A DNA stretch of 64,000 bases from CAXBBB01 sp963793245. Lineage in GTDB: Bacteria; Bacteroidota; Rhodothermia; Rhodothermales; BA12. The position numbers and the translations under genes were made by a program. The notes beneath the pieces were generated by a model. The model was not told the DNA's origin, made no database searches, and worked only from the letters and a program-made list of their open reading frames with translations. How positions within the stretch are numbered: position 1 is the first letter of the stretch; every line of letters starts with the position of its first letter. The stretch lies in NCBI GenBank assembly GCA_963793245.1, contig CAWBZG010000005.1, forward strand, positions 558,001 through 622,000. Reading direction: 5' to 3'. Shown here one piece after another: positions 16,723 to 24,386 of the stretch.

Positions 16723-17490
16723 ATGCAACTCGTCACCCCGCCTACGCTCCAAGAGCGCGTCGAGACCTACCTCTCCGACCCGACCGACGCCCACCGCGAA
16801 GCCGTCGTGCTCCACGGCGTCCGGCTGGTGCGCTCGCTCGTCGGTCGCGTATCGCTGCCGGACTCGCCGCTCGCCACGCGCGACGACTTGGAAGGCGCTG
16901 CCTTGGTCGGCCTGATCCAGGCGCTCGACAGCTACGACCCCGAAAAGGCGAAGTTTTCGACGCACGCGCATCGCCGCATCCAAGGCGCCATTATCGACTA
17001 TTTGCGCGAGATCGACCCGCTCTCGCGTGGCAAGCGGCAAAAGATGGCGCACGCTCAGCACGCCTACGCGACGTTGCAGCAGATGCTCGGCGACGAGCCG
17101 ACCGACGAGGACGTTGCCGACTTCATGGGCCTGTCGCTCGACGAGTACCACACCGTTTTGGGCGACGCGCAGGTGCGGTTCACGCTCTCGTACGACGCCC
17201 CGCTCGACGAAGAGAGCGGCATGACGCGCGGCGAAACGCTAGCCGACGACGGCGCGCAGCAGGGCTTCGAGGCGTTCGAGGATGCGATGTCGATGGAGGC
17301 GCTGGGCGAGATTATCCGCCACCTGCCCAAGCGCGAACGCGACATCATCGCGCTCTACTACTACGAAAACCTGACGCTGCGCGAGATCGGTGGCATCATC
17401 GGCTTGACCGAAGCCCGCATCTCGCAGATCCTGGGCAAAACGCTGCTGGGACTACGCGGGAGCCTCACGCACGTGCGAATGGCGGCGTAA
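16723..17490 (+). CDS. fliA: RNA polymerase sigma factor FliA (sigma-28 type)
   Basis: A 255-aa alternative sigma factor of the FliA/WhiG class. Region 2 includes DLEGAALVGLIQALDSYDPEKAKFSTHAHRRIQGAIIDYLRE (about residues 46-87). Region 3 covers about 100-150. Region 4 carries the helix-turn-helix YYYENLTLREIGGIIGLTEARISQIL (about 212-237). It would direct late flagellar and chemotaxis genes, none of which is in the window. The last 26 bases overlap the 3' end of the convergent VOC gene. Confidence 0.93.
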   Translation: MQLVTPPTLQERVETYLSDPTDAHREAVVLHGVRLVRSLVGRVSLPDSPLATRDDLEGAALVGLIQALDSYDPEKAKFSTHAHRRIQGAIIDYLREIDPLSRGKRQKMAHAQHAYATLQQMLGDEPTDEDVADFMGLSLDEYHTVLGDAQVRFTLSYDAPLDEESGMTRGETLADDGAQQGFEAFEDAMSMEALGEIIRHLPKRERDIIALYYYENLTLREIGGIIGLTEARISQILGKTLLGLRGSLTHVRMAA

Positions 17491-17926
17491 TCCGAGCCGA
17501 TGGCTGCGGTGCGCCCGGCGGCAAGGATTCTCCGACCGGCACTTCGTTGGCGATCTCGACCAGGTTTCCGTCGGGATCGTTCAGGTAGATCGACCACAAA
17601 CGCGACCGCGCGCCGACGCGCCAGACCGGGCCGAGCACGATCTCGACGCCCTGCCGCCGAACGTGGCGCTCGACCTCGACGAGCGGAAGGCTAGCACGCA
17701 GGCAGAAATCCGCTGCTCCGCGTGTGGGACGCTCGGCGTGCGGCCCGACGACGGCGTCCGACGGTTGCAGGTTGATCTTCTGCCCGCCGATCAGCAGCGC
17801 GTGCCGCGTCTCCCCTGCTGCGCCCTCGAACGACACCGACTGGCACTTCAAAACGCGCGTATAGAAGTCGATGGACGCCTGGACGTCGCGGACGGTGAGG
17901 ACGAGGTGGTCGATGGCGTCGAGCAT
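17465..17926 (-). CDS. VOC family protein (glyoxalase/dioxygenase fold)
   Basis: A 153-aa protein. The start MLDAIDHLVLTVRDVQASIDFYTRVL at 17926 is typical of VOC proteins; the frame extends to 17980 without support. Two beta-alpha-beta-beta-beta modules are visible, with metal-ligand positions likely at His7 (DHLVL) and at the Glu in DPDGNLVEIAN. It resembles fosfomycin/glyoxalase-type VOC proteins annotated as virulence-associated in some genomes, but substrate cannot be told from sequence. It converges on and overlaps fliA by 26 bases. Confidence 0.85.
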   Translation of the reverse strand: MLDAIDHLVLTVRDVQASIDFYTRVLKCQSVSFEGAAGETRHALLIGGQKINLQPSDAVVGPHAERPTRGAADFCLRASLPLVEVERHVRRQGVEIVLGPVWRVGARSRLWSIYLNDPDGNLVEIANEVPVGESLPPGAPQPSARITPPFARA

Positions 17927-18043
17927 GGGCAAACCGGTTTGGGCAGCGCGCAAGCTACCGACTCGTTGCGCGCGTGTCACCGTTGCGCTCGGTCCGACGC
18001 TACGCAGGGCGGTTACAACGGTCTCTCTCCACTACATCTACCC

Positions 18044-18310
18044 ATGTCTTTTCTCTCTACCGAACACCGCTGGGACCTTCTCAGCGCCGGAGCTGCCGCG
18101 CTCGCTGCCTTCGCTACTCGCAAAATCGTCGCAGGCCTGTGGTCCGCCACGACGGGCGAGGACCCGCCCCGCAATCCCGAGTCGCCGCATACGGCATGGA
18201 GCGAAGCGCTCACCTGGACCCTCGCGACGAGCCTGGTAGCCGGAGCCGCAGGCCTAGCCGCGCGGCGCGCAGCAGCCAAACACCGTCCGGGGCTACCGGC
18301 GTCGGGCTGA
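18044..18310 (+). CDS. DUF4235-like small membrane protein
   Basis: An 88-aa protein starting MSFLSTEHRWDLLSAGAAALAAF. There are two hydrophobic helices (about 13-30 and 55-72) with a TGEDPPRNPE linker, the layout of DUF4235 proteins (RKxxxxxWxxxTGxxPP). Function is unknown in that family. The frame is open from 17663, but only the segment from 18044 looks like protein. It is followed by a strong bidirectional terminator. Confidence 0.7.
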   Translation: MSFLSTEHRWDLLSAGAAALAAFATRKIVAGLWSATTGEDPPRNPESPHTAWSEALTWTLATSLVAGAAGLAARRAAAKHRPGLPASG

Positions 18311-18328
18311 ACGACCTCCATCCAAACG

Positions 18329-18365
18329 AAAAGCCCGACGACTCCATGCGAGCGTCGGGCTTTTC
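18329..18365. terminator. Bidirectional rho-independent terminator
   Basis: AAAAGCCCGACG (18329-18340) pairs with CGTCGGGCTTTT (18353-18364). A-run and T-run on the two sides let it stop transcription from both the DUF4235 gene (plus) and tRNA-Ser(UGA) (minus). Confidence 0.85.
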
Positions 18366-18369
18366 GGTG

Positions 18370-18454
18370 CGGAGAGGGTGGGATTCGAACCCACGGACCC
18401 TTGCAGGTCGTCGGTTTTCAAGACCGGTGCATTCGACCACTCTGCCACCTCTCC
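18370..18454 (-). tRNA. tRNA-Ser (anticodon UGA)
   Basis: On the minus strand an 85-nt cloverleaf has acceptor stem GGAGAGG/CCTCTCC. The anticodon arm is CCGGT-CTTGAAA-ACCG with anticodon TGA, reading UCA and related serine codons. There is a long variable arm (class II) and the T-loop GTTCGAATC. The discriminator is G; CCA is not encoded. Confidence 0.94.
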
Positions 18455-18503
18455 GATTTGGTCGCACGCAAACTACGGACGAAGCTGCGACGCGTCCACC
18501 TAC

Positions 18504-19811
18504 TCACGCGTAGATGCCGCGCAGTTTGAGCGACAGGTTGACCTTCTCGATGGCGAGCACGTAGGCCGCGATGCGCGGTGTGATGGCTCGGGCATCCGCT
18601 ATGTCCATCACCCGGTCGAACGCGTCGGTCATAATGCGTTCGAGCCGCTCGTCGACCATTTCGGGCGTCCAGAAGTAGCCCATCCGGTCTTGGACCCACT
18701 CGAAGTAGCTGACGGTCACGCCGCCCGCATTGGCAAGGATGTCGGGGATGACGAGCGTGCCGTTGTCGTGCAGAATCGCGTCGGCGGTTGTGGTGGTGGG
18801 ACCGTTGGCGCCTTCGACGACGATGCGCGCCTTGATCTCGGCGGCGTTGCGGCTGGTGATCTGCTCTTCCTTGGCGGCAGGCACGAGCACGTCTACGTCG
18901 AGCGTCAGCAGTTCGGCGTTCGTGACCGCGTCGGCGTGTGGGTAGCCCGTGATCAGGTTGCCGTTCTCGGCTGCGTAGCGCAGCAGGTCGGCGAGGTCTA
19001 GTCCGCCGGGGTTGTAGATGCCGCCTCCCATGTCGCTCACGGCGACGACGGTGCAGCCTTTCTCGGCCAGCAATTCGGCAGCGACTGATCCGACGTTGCC
19101 GAACCCCTGGACGGCTACCGTCGCCCCTTCGGGCGTCATGCCCAGCCGCTTCATCGCCCGTAGCGCGCACGTCATCACGCCCCTGCCCGTCGCCTCGCGC
19201 CTGCCGACCGATCCGCCCAAGCCGACGGGTTTTCCGGTCACGACGGCGTACTCGGTCTTGCGCGCGTGCATCGAGTAGGTGTCGAGTATCCACGCCATCG
19301 TCTGGGCGTTGGTGTTCATGTCGGGCGCCGGGATGTCGCGGTCCGGCCCGAACACGTCGATCAGGTTGGCCGTGTAGCGCCGCGTCATCCGCTCGATCTC
19401 GCCCAGCGACATCGCCGCCACGTCGCACCGGATGCCGCCCTTGGCTCCGCCGAACGGCACATCGACGACGGCGCACTTCCACGTCATCCACGCCGCGAGC
19501 GCTTTGACCTCGTCGAGCGTCACGTCGGGCGCGTAGCGGATACCGCCTTTGCTCGGTCCGGACGTGGTGTTGTGGATCACGCGGACGCCCTCGAAGACTT
19601 CGAGCCGTCCGTCGTCCATCATGACCGGCACGCTGGTGATGTGGACGTGCGCGGGTGTGCAGAGGTAGCGGTAGGTGCCGTCGTCGAGTCCCAGGATGCC
19701 TGCCGCCACGTCGAAGCGGTCCATCATGGCCTGAAACGGGTTATCGGGTTCTACGATGCGGCCTGGAGCGCCAAAGAGGGAGGTGTCGTAGATGTTGCGG
19801 TTTTGGGGCAT
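18504..19811 (-). CDS. gdhA: Glu/Leu/Phe/Val dehydrogenase (glutamate dehydrogenase type)
   Basis: A 435-aa NAD(P)-dependent enzyme interconverting glutamate and 2-oxoglutarate plus ammonia. The catalytic-lysine motif PFGGAKGGIRCD (near residue 115) and the Rossmann motif VQGFGNVGSVAAELL are clear. Length and C-terminus fit the hexameric GdhA/RocG type. The start MPQNRNIYDTSLFGAPGRIV is the only Met before the conserved fold. It is a single-gene transcript, with a tRNA downstream and about 125 bases before the neighbouring TPR gene's 3' end. A leucine dehydrogenase is possible but less likely at this length. Confidence 0.9.
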   Translation of the reverse strand: MPQNRNIYDTSLFGAPGRIVEPDNPFQAMMDRFDVAAGILGLDDGTYRYLCTPAHVHITSVPVMMDDGRLEVFEGVRVIHNTTSGPSKGGIRYAPDVTLDEVKALAAWMTWKCAVVDVPFGGAKGGIRCDVAAMSLGEIERMTRRYTANLIDVFGPDRDIPAPDMNTNAQTMAWILDTYSMHARKTEYAVVTGKPVGLGGSVGRREATGRGVMTCALRAMKRLGMTPEGATVAVQGFGNVGSVAAELLAEKGCTVVAVSDMGGGIYNPGGLDLADLLRYAAENGNLITGYPHADAVTNAELLTLDVDVLVPAAKEEQITSRNAAEIKARIVVEGANGPTTTTADAILHDNGTLVIPDILANAGGVTVSYFEWVQDRMGYFWTPEMVDERLERIMTDAFDRVMDIADARAITPRIAAYVLAIEKVNLSLKLRGIYA

Positions 19812-19881
19812 GCGTGCAGGAGCGATTTCGGTGGAGCCAAGCTAGGGAGATGGCGACGCGTCGGCTCGCTCCGAGTATGGA

Positions 19882-19909
19882 GTAAGGGCGATTCGTGAAC
19901 CGCCTTTAC
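19882..19909. repeat. Palindromic intergenic repeat, family A copy 2
   Basis: GTAAGGGCGATTC (19882-19894) is followed by GT and GAACCGCCTTTAC (19897-19909), an imperfect inverted repeat with two mismatches. The left arm is identical over 13 bases to 7094-7106. It lies between the TPR gene and the gdhA start. Confidence 0.55.
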
Positions 19910-19936
19910 GTCTCACGTCATCTGCCGCTTGTTGCC

Positions 19937-21181
19937 TTACCGCTCCCCTCGCATGTGCGATTCCTCGCGCATCTGGCGCAGGCGCTCTTGGGCGTGGACG
20001 TATTCGTCGGGTAAGGCGCTGCTGTCTGCGGCGGTGAGGAAAGACTCGTAGGCCTGGCGGACGCGGGCGCGGTCGGCGTAGTAGGCGTCGTAGAGCGTGG
20101 CCAACCGGTAGCGAAAGGCGGCGCGTTGGGGGTCGAGGTCACGCGCCAAGTTGTAGTGGGCGATACCGCTCGGATAGCGCTCCTGAGCCTGGTCGATCTG
20201 GCCGAGATAGCCATGAACTTCGGCGAGCGTGGCCTGGTCGAGCAGTTCGGTCGTGCGCGTGAGCCAGCCGCGCGCCGTCTCGTATTCCTCCAAGGCGAGG
20301 CGCGTCAGGCCCAAGTAGTAGGTCGTCAGCCAATCGTCCGACTGGATGCGGACAGCGCGCGTGAGGACGGTGTCGGCGTTGGGATAGTCGCGGTTGAGGT
20401 AGTGCGCGGCGCCGAGCATCCGAAGCGTCGGGCCGACGGTATCGCCCAGCGCAACTGCGGTCTGGATGTGCTGGACGGCGCGCGGATAGTCCTCCAGCTT
20501 CATCTCGATGTCACCGCCACGGCGCCACACGTCGGAGTCGTCGAAGTGGCGACCGATCAGCCGGTCCCACACGCGCTTGGCCGAGATCGGCGCGTCGGTG
20601 TCGATGTAGATGCGCGTCAGGGCGAGCAGCGACGAGCGATCGAAGGGGTCGAGTTGGAGCGCAATTTCGTAGCCGACGATGGCGTCGTCGGTCCGGTCTT
20701 GCTGGAAGTGAACGAACGCGAGGCGGGCGCGCAGATAGGCGTTGGTGCTGTCGGCCTGGACGAGGGCGGTGTAGACCGGCTCGGCGTCGTTCCAGCGGCG
20801 CGTGCCCGACAGGTGGCGGGCATAGGCGAGGGCGGTCGACGTGTGCGTCGTGTCTTGGGCGTAGGCGCGGGCGAGCAGGGCGCGGGCATCGTCGGTCTTG
20901 CCGCCTGCTTCCAAGCTCTTCGCCCACGCCATCTGCACGCGTCGACTCGACGTATCGGCCTGGGCGAACGCTTGCGAGGCGTCAGGGAAACGCGCCTGAT
21001 CCGCGAATGCCAATCCGCGCAGGTAGGCAGCGTCCTGCGTCGTGTCGCTCGCGAGCAGGTCGATCGCCGACTGCGCTTCACCGTCGGCGATCAACGCGCG
21101 GGCTGTTGCGAGCGGATCAGCCTGAGTTTGGGCGAAGGCGGTGGGCGCCACGAGGAGTGCGAGGAGCAGCAGGCGAAACAT
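19937..21181 (-). CDS. Exported tetratricopeptide-repeat protein
   Basis: A 414-aa protein. The start at 21181 (MFRLLLLALLVAPTAFAQTQ) gives a clear signal peptide, cleaved after TAFAQ or nearby. The rest is TPR repeats: units such as GEAQSAIDLLASD, DDAIVGYEIALQLDPFDRSSLLALTRIY and YPSGIAHYNLARDLDPQRAAFRYRLATLY follow each other with 34-residue spacing. It is likely a periplasmic scaffold; partner unknown. The longer frame to 21577 overlaps gyrA and is rejected. Confidence 0.8.
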   Translation of the reverse strand: MFRLLLLALLVAPTAFAQTQADPLATARALIADGEAQSAIDLLASDTTQDAAYLRGLAFADQARFPDASQAFAQADTSSRRVQMAWAKSLEAGGKTDDARALLARAYAQDTTHTSTALAYARHLSGTRRWNDAEPVYTALVQADSTNAYLRARLAFVHFQQDRTDDAIVGYEIALQLDPFDRSSLLALTRIYIDTDAPISAKRVWDRLIGRHFDDSDVWRRGGDIEMKLEDYPRAVQHIQTAVALGDTVGPTLRMLGAAHYLNRDYPNADTVLTRAVRIQSDDWLTTYYLGLTRLALEEYETARGWLTRTTELLDQATLAEVHGYLGQIDQAQERYPSGIAHYNLARDLDPQRAAFRYRLATLYDAYYADRARVRQAYESFLTAADSSALPDEYVHAQERLRQMREESHMRGER

Positions 21182-21263
21182 CAGACAGAGGCAGTTGGAG
21201 CGGTCGGTAAGAATACGAGACACGCGAGGTGCGCGATAGTCGCTCTTGGCTCGAAGCAAAGGA

Positions 21264-21295
21264 GACCTGGCAGGTCGCCGACGACCTGCCAGGTC
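21264..21295. repeat. Palindromic repeat in the gyrA leader (family D)
   Basis: GACCTGGCAGGTC (21264-21276) and GACCTGCCAGGTC (21283-21295) form a 13-bp perfect stem around a 6-base loop. Each arm is itself nearly palindromic. It lies 140 bases before the gyrA start, in the 254-base gap between divergent genes, and has no T run. Confidence 0.7.
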
Positions 21296-21435
21296 CGCGT
21301 TGGGCACCCATCGCCAATCGACCAAAAACTGGCGTCTGCGGCGCTTTTTTCGTATCTTTCGACTACAAAAACCATCCCCTTTCGCGGCTCTCGAAGGCCC
21401 TTCCACCGCTGCCCTCGACGCCCTTTCGTACCTGC

Positions 21436-24219
21436 ATGGAACTGGACCCGAACGACGCTCCCCTCGACGACGCAAACCAGGGCGCGACGCCCGACGCAAC
21501 CGGCGATGGTGGCGGCCTGCTTCCGCCCGGCGGCGCGGCACCGGGAGCGCTCGAAGACGCGAACGACGACAGCGCACGACGCATCATTCCGATCAACATC
21601 GACGACGAGATGCGCTCGTCGTACATCGATTACTCGATGTCGGTCATCGTCGGACGCGCACTGCCGGACGTGCGCGACGGCTTGAAGCCCGTCCACCGGC
21701 GCGTGATGTACGGCATGTCCGACCTCGGCTTGTCGGCGGGATCGGCGCATAAAAAGAGCGCCCGTATCGTCGGCGAAGTGTTGGGCAAGTACCACCCGCA
21801 CGGCGACACGGCGGTCTACGACACGATGGTCCGCATGGCGCAGGACTTCTCGATGCGCTACCCGCTCGTCGACGGACAGGGCAACTTCGGTAGTGTCGAC
21901 GGCGACAGCGCGGCGGCGATGCGCTACACCGAGGCGCGCCTGACGCGGTTGGCCGAGGAGATGTTGAAGGACATCCAGAAGGAGACGGTCGACTACCAGG
22001 AGAACTTCGACGGCTCGCTCGAAGAACCCAGCGTCCTGCCCGCCGCCTACCCGAACCTTCTGGTCAACGGATCGGACGGCATCGCGGTCGGCATGGCGAC
22101 GAAGATTCCGCCGCACAACATCGGCGAAGCCATCGACGCGGTGACGGCTTACATCGCCGATCCCGACATTACGATCGACGGGCTGATGACGCACCTGCCC
22201 GCGCCCGACTTCCCGACCGGCGGCACGATCTACGGCTATCAGGGCGTCAAGGACGCGTACCACACCGGGCGCGGACGCGTGATCATGCGCGCCAAGATGC
22301 ACGAGGAGGAGATTCGTCCGGGGCGGATCGCGCTGATCGTGACCGAGATTCCGTACCAGGTCAACAAGTCGACGCTGATCGAGAAGATCGCCCTGCTCGC
22401 GCGTGAGAAGCGGTTGGACGGCATCAGCGACATGCGCGACGAGTCGGACCGCGACGGCATGCGCATCGTGATCGAACTGCGCAAAGACGCGATCCCGGAC
22501 ATCGTCAAAAACCACCTCTACAAGCTGTCGCAGTTGCAGCAGACGTTCGGCGTCAACATGGTGGCGCTCGTTGCCGGACGCCCGCGCCTGCTCAACCTCA
22601 AAGAGTGCATCGGCTACTACGTCGAGCACCGCCACGACGTAGTGGTCAGAAGGACGCAGTTCGAGTTACGCAAGGCCAAAGAGCGCGCGCACATCTTGGA
22701 GGGCCTGACGATTGCGCTCGACCACTTGGACGCCGTCATCGCCATCATCCGGGGCAGCGCCGACACCGACGCGGCACGCGTCAACCTGATCGCGGGCGTC
22801 TTCCCATCGAAACTGACGACGCAGCAACTCGAACGCCTCGACTTGCCGACCGATGGACAGCCGATGTTCGGCCTCTCGGAAGCGCAGGCAGACGCGGTTC
22901 TCGCGCTCCGCCTGTCGCGGTTGTCGGGACTGGAGCGGGCCAAGATCGAAGCCGAGTACCGCGAGGTCATGGCCGAGATCGCCCGCTTGGAAGGCATCCT
23001 CGATTCGCGCAGCGAGCGCATGGCGATCATCGTCGGCGAACTGGCCGACGTGCGCGAACGCTTCGCCGATCCGCGCCGGACGGTCATCGACTACCACGGC
23101 GGCGGCGACTTCATCATGGAGGACATGATCGACGACGAGCAGGTCGTCGTCACGATCTCGCATCAGGGCCTGGTCAAGCGCACGAGCCTGGTCGAGTACC
23201 GCACGCAGGGACGTGGCGGCGTCGGCAGCCGAGGCGCCGGAACGCGCGACGAGGACTACGTCGAGCAGTTGTTCTCGTGCTCGAATCACGACTATCTCCT
23301 CTTCTTCACGGACAGCGGTAAGTGCTTCTGGCTGCGCGTGTTCGAGATCCCCGAAGGCGCCCGGACCGGCAAAGGCCGCAGCATCCGCAACCTGATCCAA
23401 ATCGACGCCGACGATAGGGTCCGCGCCGTTCTAGGCATCAAGAAGGCCGATTTCGAGAACGAGGAGTTCTTGGAAGACAACTACGTCCTCATGGCGACGC
23501 GCAACGGACTGGTCAACAAGACCTCGCTCGAAGCCTTCAGCCGCCCGCGCAGCAACGGCATCATCGCCATCGCCATCGACACGGGCGACCAACTGCTCGA
23601 CGCGCGCAAGACCAACGGCGACTCGCACGTCATGCTCGCCTGCTCGGGCGGTCGCTCGATCCGCTTTCACGAGGACAACGTCCGATCGACGGGACGCGGC
23701 ACGCGCGGCGTCCGGGGCATGACGCTGCTCGAAGGCGAAACGCTCGTCGGCATGATCGTGATGGAAGGGCACGACGAAGACCGAGACGTGCTGACGATCT
23801 CGGCCAACGGCTACGGCAAGCGCACCAAACTGGGCGAATACCGCGCCCAGAGCCGAGGTGGAAAGGGTATCATCACGATGAACACGACCACCAAAACCGG
23901 CGCTCTCGTTGCCCTCAAAGCGGCGACGGACGAACACGATCTGATGATCGTCACGTCCAACGGCACGATCATCCGCATGGACGCCGGAAGCATCTCGACG
24001 CTGGGCCGCAACACGCAAGGCGTTCGGTTGATTTCGCTGCGCTCTGGGGACGCCATCGCCGACGTGACGCCGCTGATCGTAGAGGATGTGGAAGAGGGTG
24101 AGGAAGCCGCCGAAACCGAGTTGGCACCGGGCATCGTCGCCGAAGACATCGCCAAAGACGAGGCCGATACGGTCGCGGGGGAAGCTATCGAAGACGTGAC
24201 GCCGGACGAGGAGGCGTAA
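21436..24219 (+). CDS. gyrA: DNA gyrase subunit A
   Basis: A 927-aa type II topoisomerase subunit. The start MELDPNDAPLDDANQG at 21436 adds an acidic, Gly/Pro-rich leader of about 48 residues before IPINIDDEMRSSYIDYSMSVI. The catalytic tyrosine is Tyr164 in AAMRYTEARL. The quinolone-determining loop reads HPHGDTAVYDTMVRMAQ, with Thr125 at the E. coli Ser83 position and Asp129 at Asp87. The C-terminal beta-pinwheel has QGRGGVGSRG in place of the canonical GyrA box QRRGGKG, plus QSRGGKGI in a later blade. A TATCTTTC element at 21353-21360 may be its promoter. gyrB is not in the window. ParC is possible, but the six-blade C-terminus favours GyrA. Confidence 0.94.
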   Translation: MELDPNDAPLDDANQGATPDATGDGGGLLPPGGAAPGALEDANDDSARRIIPINIDDEMRSSYIDYSMSVIVGRALPDVRDGLKPVHRRVMYGMSDLGLSAGSAHKKSARIVGEVLGKYHPHGDTAVYDTMVRMAQDFSMRYPLVDGQGNFGSVDGDSAAAMRYTEARLTRLAEEMLKDIQKETVDYQENFDGSLEEPSVLPAAYPNLLVNGSDGIAVGMATKIPPHNIGEAIDAVTAYIADPDITIDGLMTHLPAPDFPTGGTIYGYQGVKDAYHTGRGRVIMRAKMHEEEIRPGRIALIVTEIPYQVNKSTLIEKIALLAREKRLDGISDMRDESDRDGMRIVIELRKDAIPDIVKNHLYKLSQLQQTFGVNMVALVAGRPRLLNLKECIGYYVEHRHDVVVRRTQFELRKAKERAHILEGLTIALDHLDAVIAIIRGSADTDAARVNLIAGVFPSKLTTQQLERLDLPTDGQPMFGLSEAQADAVLALRLSRLSGLERAKIEAEYREVMAEIARLEGILDSRSERMAIIVGELADVRERFADPRRTVIDYHGGGDFIMEDMIDDEQVVVTISHQGLVKRTSLVEYRTQGRGGVGSRGAGTRDEDYVEQLFSCSNHDYLLFFTDSGKCFWLRVFEIPEGARTGKGRSIRNLIQIDADDRVRAVLGIKKADFENEEFLEDNYVLMATRNGLVNKTSLEAFSRPRSNGIIAIAIDTGDQLLDARKTNGDSHVMLACSGGRSIRFHEDNVRSTGRGTRGVRGMTLLEGETLVGMIVMEGHDEDRDVLTISANGYGKRTKLGEYRAQSRGGKGIITMNTTTKTGALVALKAATDEHDLMIVTSNGTIIRMDAGSISTLGRNTQGVRLISLRSGDAIADVTPLIVEDVEEGEEAAETELAPGIVAEDIAKDEADTVAGEAIEDVTPDEEA

Positions 24220-24246
24220 GCCAACCAGACATCGATTCAGCAACTC

Positions 24247-24283
24247 AAGGGCTGGCCGAGATTACCTCGGCCAGCCCTTTTTG
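24247..24283 (+). terminator. Rho-independent terminator after gyrA
   Basis: AAGGGCTGGCCGAG (24247-24260) pairs perfectly with CTCGGCCAGCCCTT (24266-24279), a 5-base loop and then TTTT. It is 28 bases past the gyrA stop. Confidence 0.9.
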
Positions 24284-24386
24284 CATTTGGTGTGAAGAGG
24301 ATTGGACGACTATTTGCATCCGTCGGATTTAAGTCTGCGCCGCATCGCCCGATAGCGCGGACACCTCCCCCCGACTCTCCCGCGCC

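Noticed and set aside
18378..19001. A plus-strand frame through tRNA-Ser(UGA) and gdhA
   Set aside because: It crosses a structured tRNA gene and runs antisense to gdhA, with no protein-like features.
21436..24219. Topoisomerase IV subunit A (ParC) as an alternative to GyrA
   Set aside because: The long C-terminal pinwheel with QGRGGVGSRG and QSRGGKGI motifs and the total length favour GyrA, though the GyrA box is not canonical.
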